64,000 bases of DNA from Megalonaias nervosa. Lineage: Eukaryota > Mollusca > Bivalvia > Unionida > Unionidae. Of this stretch, positions 61,441-64,000 are shown in pieces. The notes beneath the pieces were generated by a model, which did no database searches, was not told the origin of the DNA, and saw only the letters and a list, made by a program, of their open reading frames with translations. How positions within the stretch are numbered: the stretch's first letter is position 1; every line of letters begins with the position of its first letter. The DNA lies in the NCBI GenBank assembly GCA_016617855.1, contig JAECUM010004951.1, positions 62,001 through 126,000 of the forward strand, read 5' to 3'. The position numbers and the translations under genes are program-made.

Positions 61441-63420
61441 TTGTCTGTAGTTACTAAATTAAGAATATCTTGAGACAAGTATTCATGAACAGTTGATGGT
61501 TCATTTTTCCATTGAAATAAAGCAGAAATAACATAATGCCAAAAGATATATTAATTGCTTTACAGATTTCTTTCAAGTTAGTTTTTCCTAATATTAATAA
61601 CAGTATACCTCCAAATTTTCCAAATATTTGTTCAGAAATGGGTTTTTGCCATAAACTGTCACCATTCAATATAAGGTGCCTAATCCAGGAAAGTTTTATA
61701 TAACACATTAATGAGTGCAAGTGAATGATATTTACTCCACCTTCCTTAAAGGGAACTATAAGAGTATATCTTTTCACCAAAATAAACCTGAAAAATAATG
61801 TATTCAGTTTGTTTTCTATGTGGGGTGGAGGATTTGGTAGAGCAGCAAATAGATGAATACATTTTGGAAAAATCAAGGATTTTATTAAAGTAATTTTTCC
61901 AATAAGGGACAAATTTCTTCTGCTCCACCAGCTGAGCAATTTCTTTTACTTCCATCAACTTTGTCAGATATTTAAGTTCAACCATATCCTCCAGATTCAA
62001 AGAGAAATCTACTCTCAGTAATCTAAAATTGGCAACTGACCAGTTAATATCAATTTTGGGATGTTTTTTTTTTGTTAGAAAATTTCTTATTTCCAATCCA
62101 AATAGCTTTTGATTTAAAACATTGCAGGGCAGACCTGATGCCGATGCAAAATCATTTAAATTATGCATGGTTGTCTTCAAGGACAAAGGTGATCCACTTA
62201 ATAATAAAAAGCATCATCAGCATACTGCCCTAATGTGAACTTCATTTCACTATAGAAAATGCCTGTAGTATTTGTGCCCTTTTTTAGTTCTACCGCAAGA
62301 AGTTCAATTCCTGTTATAAAGGAGTAGGGTGCTAAAGCGTCCCCATGGCAACAACATCTCTCCAAATTGAAAGATGGGGATAAATGTGGATTATTAATGA
62401 CACAACATTTTGACTTATTGCAGAATACTCTAAACTGCTGACAAATAGATTCCCCAGTGTTAAAAGATTAAACCCATTTGACCAAGTTTAAAGCTTTTTC
62501 AAAGTCTGTCAGCAAGAGAAGACCAGATTCATTTTTTCCTCAAGATATTGCATCAGGTCATACAAAATTTGTGTATTTTCACAGATTAATCTCCTTTTTA
62601 TAAAATCCTTTTGAATTTTGAATGTCACTAATAATTAAAGGGAGGACATTCTCGACCTTAAAAGCAACTGATGCGGAGACAGTCTTGTACTACATTAAGC
62701 AATGAAAATGGTCTCCAATTTTTAATGAATTTCCTGTTTTTATCTTTGTTTGGAATGCAAGTAATGATCTCCTGAGGCTGAAATTCTGAAAAATGCTGTT
62801 TATCATTTCCAGCATTTAGAGATCTAAAGAGAATGCCACCTAAATCTTTCCAAAAGAATTTGTAAAATTAAACACTAGTTTCATTTTTAATATTTTCCCA
62901 TGCTAAACCACATTTCTCAAAAGTTATTTTACCTTCACAAGAACATCTTTCAAAATCAGAAAGTTTTTTATCATGATTTAAAAAGTGATTCGAGTTTGTA
63001 AATTTTTGTTGTTTCAGCTGTTGTATAATTTGTCATAAAAATTTTTCTGGCGATTTAATATCTCTTTCTGGCCTGTTACCAATGTTCCATCTTCCGTAAT
63101 TAACTCTTTTATTGTTTTGTTTATGTAATTTCTCTTTTCAAGGTTTAGGAAACATTTAGAATTATTTTCACCAGACTCGTACCACCTTGCTTATGATCCT
63201 AACATTACATCTTCTACCTTTTTTTTCTCATTTATTCTAAATCTATTTGTTTTTTCATCATGTAATGTTCATAATAGTGGAGTTATTATTTTGATTCACT
63301 AAAGTATGTAATGTCTGTATTTCAGCTTCAATTTTCTTTAAATTTTGTTTCTTAAGTTTTGCCTGAGCTTGAGAATAACTAATTGATTGAGATCTGTAAT
63401 CATTTTTTGGATTTAAAAAA
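61440..63420 (-). mobile_element. L1/Tx1-like LINE remnant
   Basis: On the minus strand, in pieces: CLAWENIKNETS near 62900, FKNWRPFSLLNV near 62705, GDALAPYSFITGIELLAVEL near 62285-62345, and the RT catalytic GQYADDAFYY near 62195-62225. The segment MHNLNDFASASGLPCNVLNQ (to 61950) and the typical C-terminal WWSRRNLSLIGKITLIKSLI with FAALPNPPPHIENKLNTLFF (61930-61780) follow. No intact frame; 5' end not defined. Confidence 0.75.
61454..62230 (-). pseudogene. RT C-terminal part of the L1/Tx1-like LINE
   Basis: Two overlapping open frames (62186-61746 and 61939-61454) cover the thumb and connection regions from TTMHNLNDFASASGLP to WSRRNLSLIGKITLIKS and FKEGGVNIIHLHSLMCYIKL. The YADD box lies just upstream, followed by a stop. 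A frameshift in the 61900 region separates the two frames. Confidence 0.75.
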
Positions 63421-63820
63421 ACAATAGTCTAAATATTATGTTATTGAAGATTAAACTTTAAAATGCAATTATGTTGGTCAGAAACATACAGGACAACGCT
63501 ATGTTGTGGAATTTGAGAAACACTGTATGGTTAAGGTTGCATTCCGAGTTCAGAAGTTCACTCATTTTTGTGAAAAAAAGAAAAACAGCAAAGCAATAAC
63601 TATTTAACCAATGCCAAATGTTACAACCAGTACGTAAACAATTAATAAAACCTTATATTTGCAATCCTATCAATGGACTGTTGTAACAAAGCTATAAAGT
63701 GAGTGGTTACATTAAGAAAACCCCTCTTTCTAAAAATAGATGCACTTGCATATTGGCTGTGTATCGATTTGGTTGAAAAAAATAAGGGTTTAGTTCTTTA
63801 ATATACTGACTTCAATTCTT
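63421..63820. other. DOP1 intron or flank, nothing recognised
   Basis: AT-rich, no coding signal. Confidence 0.45.
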
Positions 63821-64000
63821 CAGTGTTTTGACTATGAACAGTTATCATGGTAAAGCTTTATCAGTGTTTTGTCTATGAACAGTCTATATCATGGTAAAAC
63901 TTTATCAGTGTTTTGTCTATGAACAGTTATCATGGTAAAGCTTTATCAGTGTTTTGTCTATGAACAGTCTATATCATGGTAAAGCTTTATCAGTGTTTTG
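63821..64000. repeat. Alternating 41/44-bp tandem repeat (85-bp higher-order unit), cut by window end
   Basis: Units start with CAGTGTTTTG at 63821, 63862, 63906, 63947 and 63991. Short units read GAACAGTTATCATGG and long ones GAACAGTCTATATCATGG, alternating. The array continues past the window. Confidence 0.93.

Noticed and set aside
1..64000. A new defence, metabolic or other cellular system
   Set aside because: Apart from DOP1, every supported coding region belongs to a known class of mobile element; no unassigned conserved gene cluster is present.

Overview
This is a piece of an animal nuclear genome. The evidence is split genes with GT..AG introns, tRNA-derived SINEs, LINEs, DIRS and Ty3/gypsy retrotransposons, and no operons or bacterial genes. 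The mixture (abundant DIRS elements, SINEs ending in CA repeats, many minisatellites, AT-rich introns) suggests a marine invertebrate, probably a lophotrochozoan such as a mollusc. That placement is inference; nothing in the window fixes the species.

One cellular gene is well supported. A DOP1 (dopey) family gene lies on the + strand, with eleven consecutive coding exons between 11388 and 60300. They encode about 533 residues of the C-terminal half of the protein. Every exon has a GT donor and AG acceptor, and every junction keeps the reading frame. The 5' exons lie upstream of the window or are unrecognised, and the 3' exons lie beyond it. DOP1 works with MON2 in Golgi and endosome membrane traffic.

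Almost everything else is transposable elements, mostly inside the DOP1 introns, and several are nested. In order: an intron-containing but broken hAT-transposase-like gene (474-3470, +). A nearly complete Ty3/gypsy-like element (3799-9770, -) with 934-bp LTRs, a 4-bp target duplication and the unusual order protease-integrase-RT-RNase H. Three DIRS elements of one family: A 14565-20495 (+), B 26111-32320 (-), C 39695-45520 (+), plus a remnant at 21730-22152. CR1/jockey-like LINE 3' ends at 33064-35323 and 37215-38515 (+). An endonuclease-type LINE at 45600-50040 (-), itself interrupted by a solo LTR of the gypsy family and by a second LINE with a perfect 52-bp target duplication. A deleted Tigger/pogo-like DNA transposon (52882-54557) carrying a 98-bp MITE. 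A fuller LINE (55431-59828, -). An L1/Tx1-like LINE remnant (61440-63420, -). Two SINE families are scattered through these.

Tandem repeats are numerous. They include a 28-bp minisatellite of about 40 copies just after a DOP1 exon (23983-25118), a 79-bp array just after another exon that has captured 64 bp of that exon with its splice acceptor (11627-12255), and a 41/44-bp alternating array at the right edge.

The mobile elements all look inactive (stops, frameshifts, lost catalytic residues, internal deletions). I found no evidence for a new cellular system. The most notable observations are the integrase-first gypsy element, the DIRS family with a visible internal complementary region, and the record of nested insertions.
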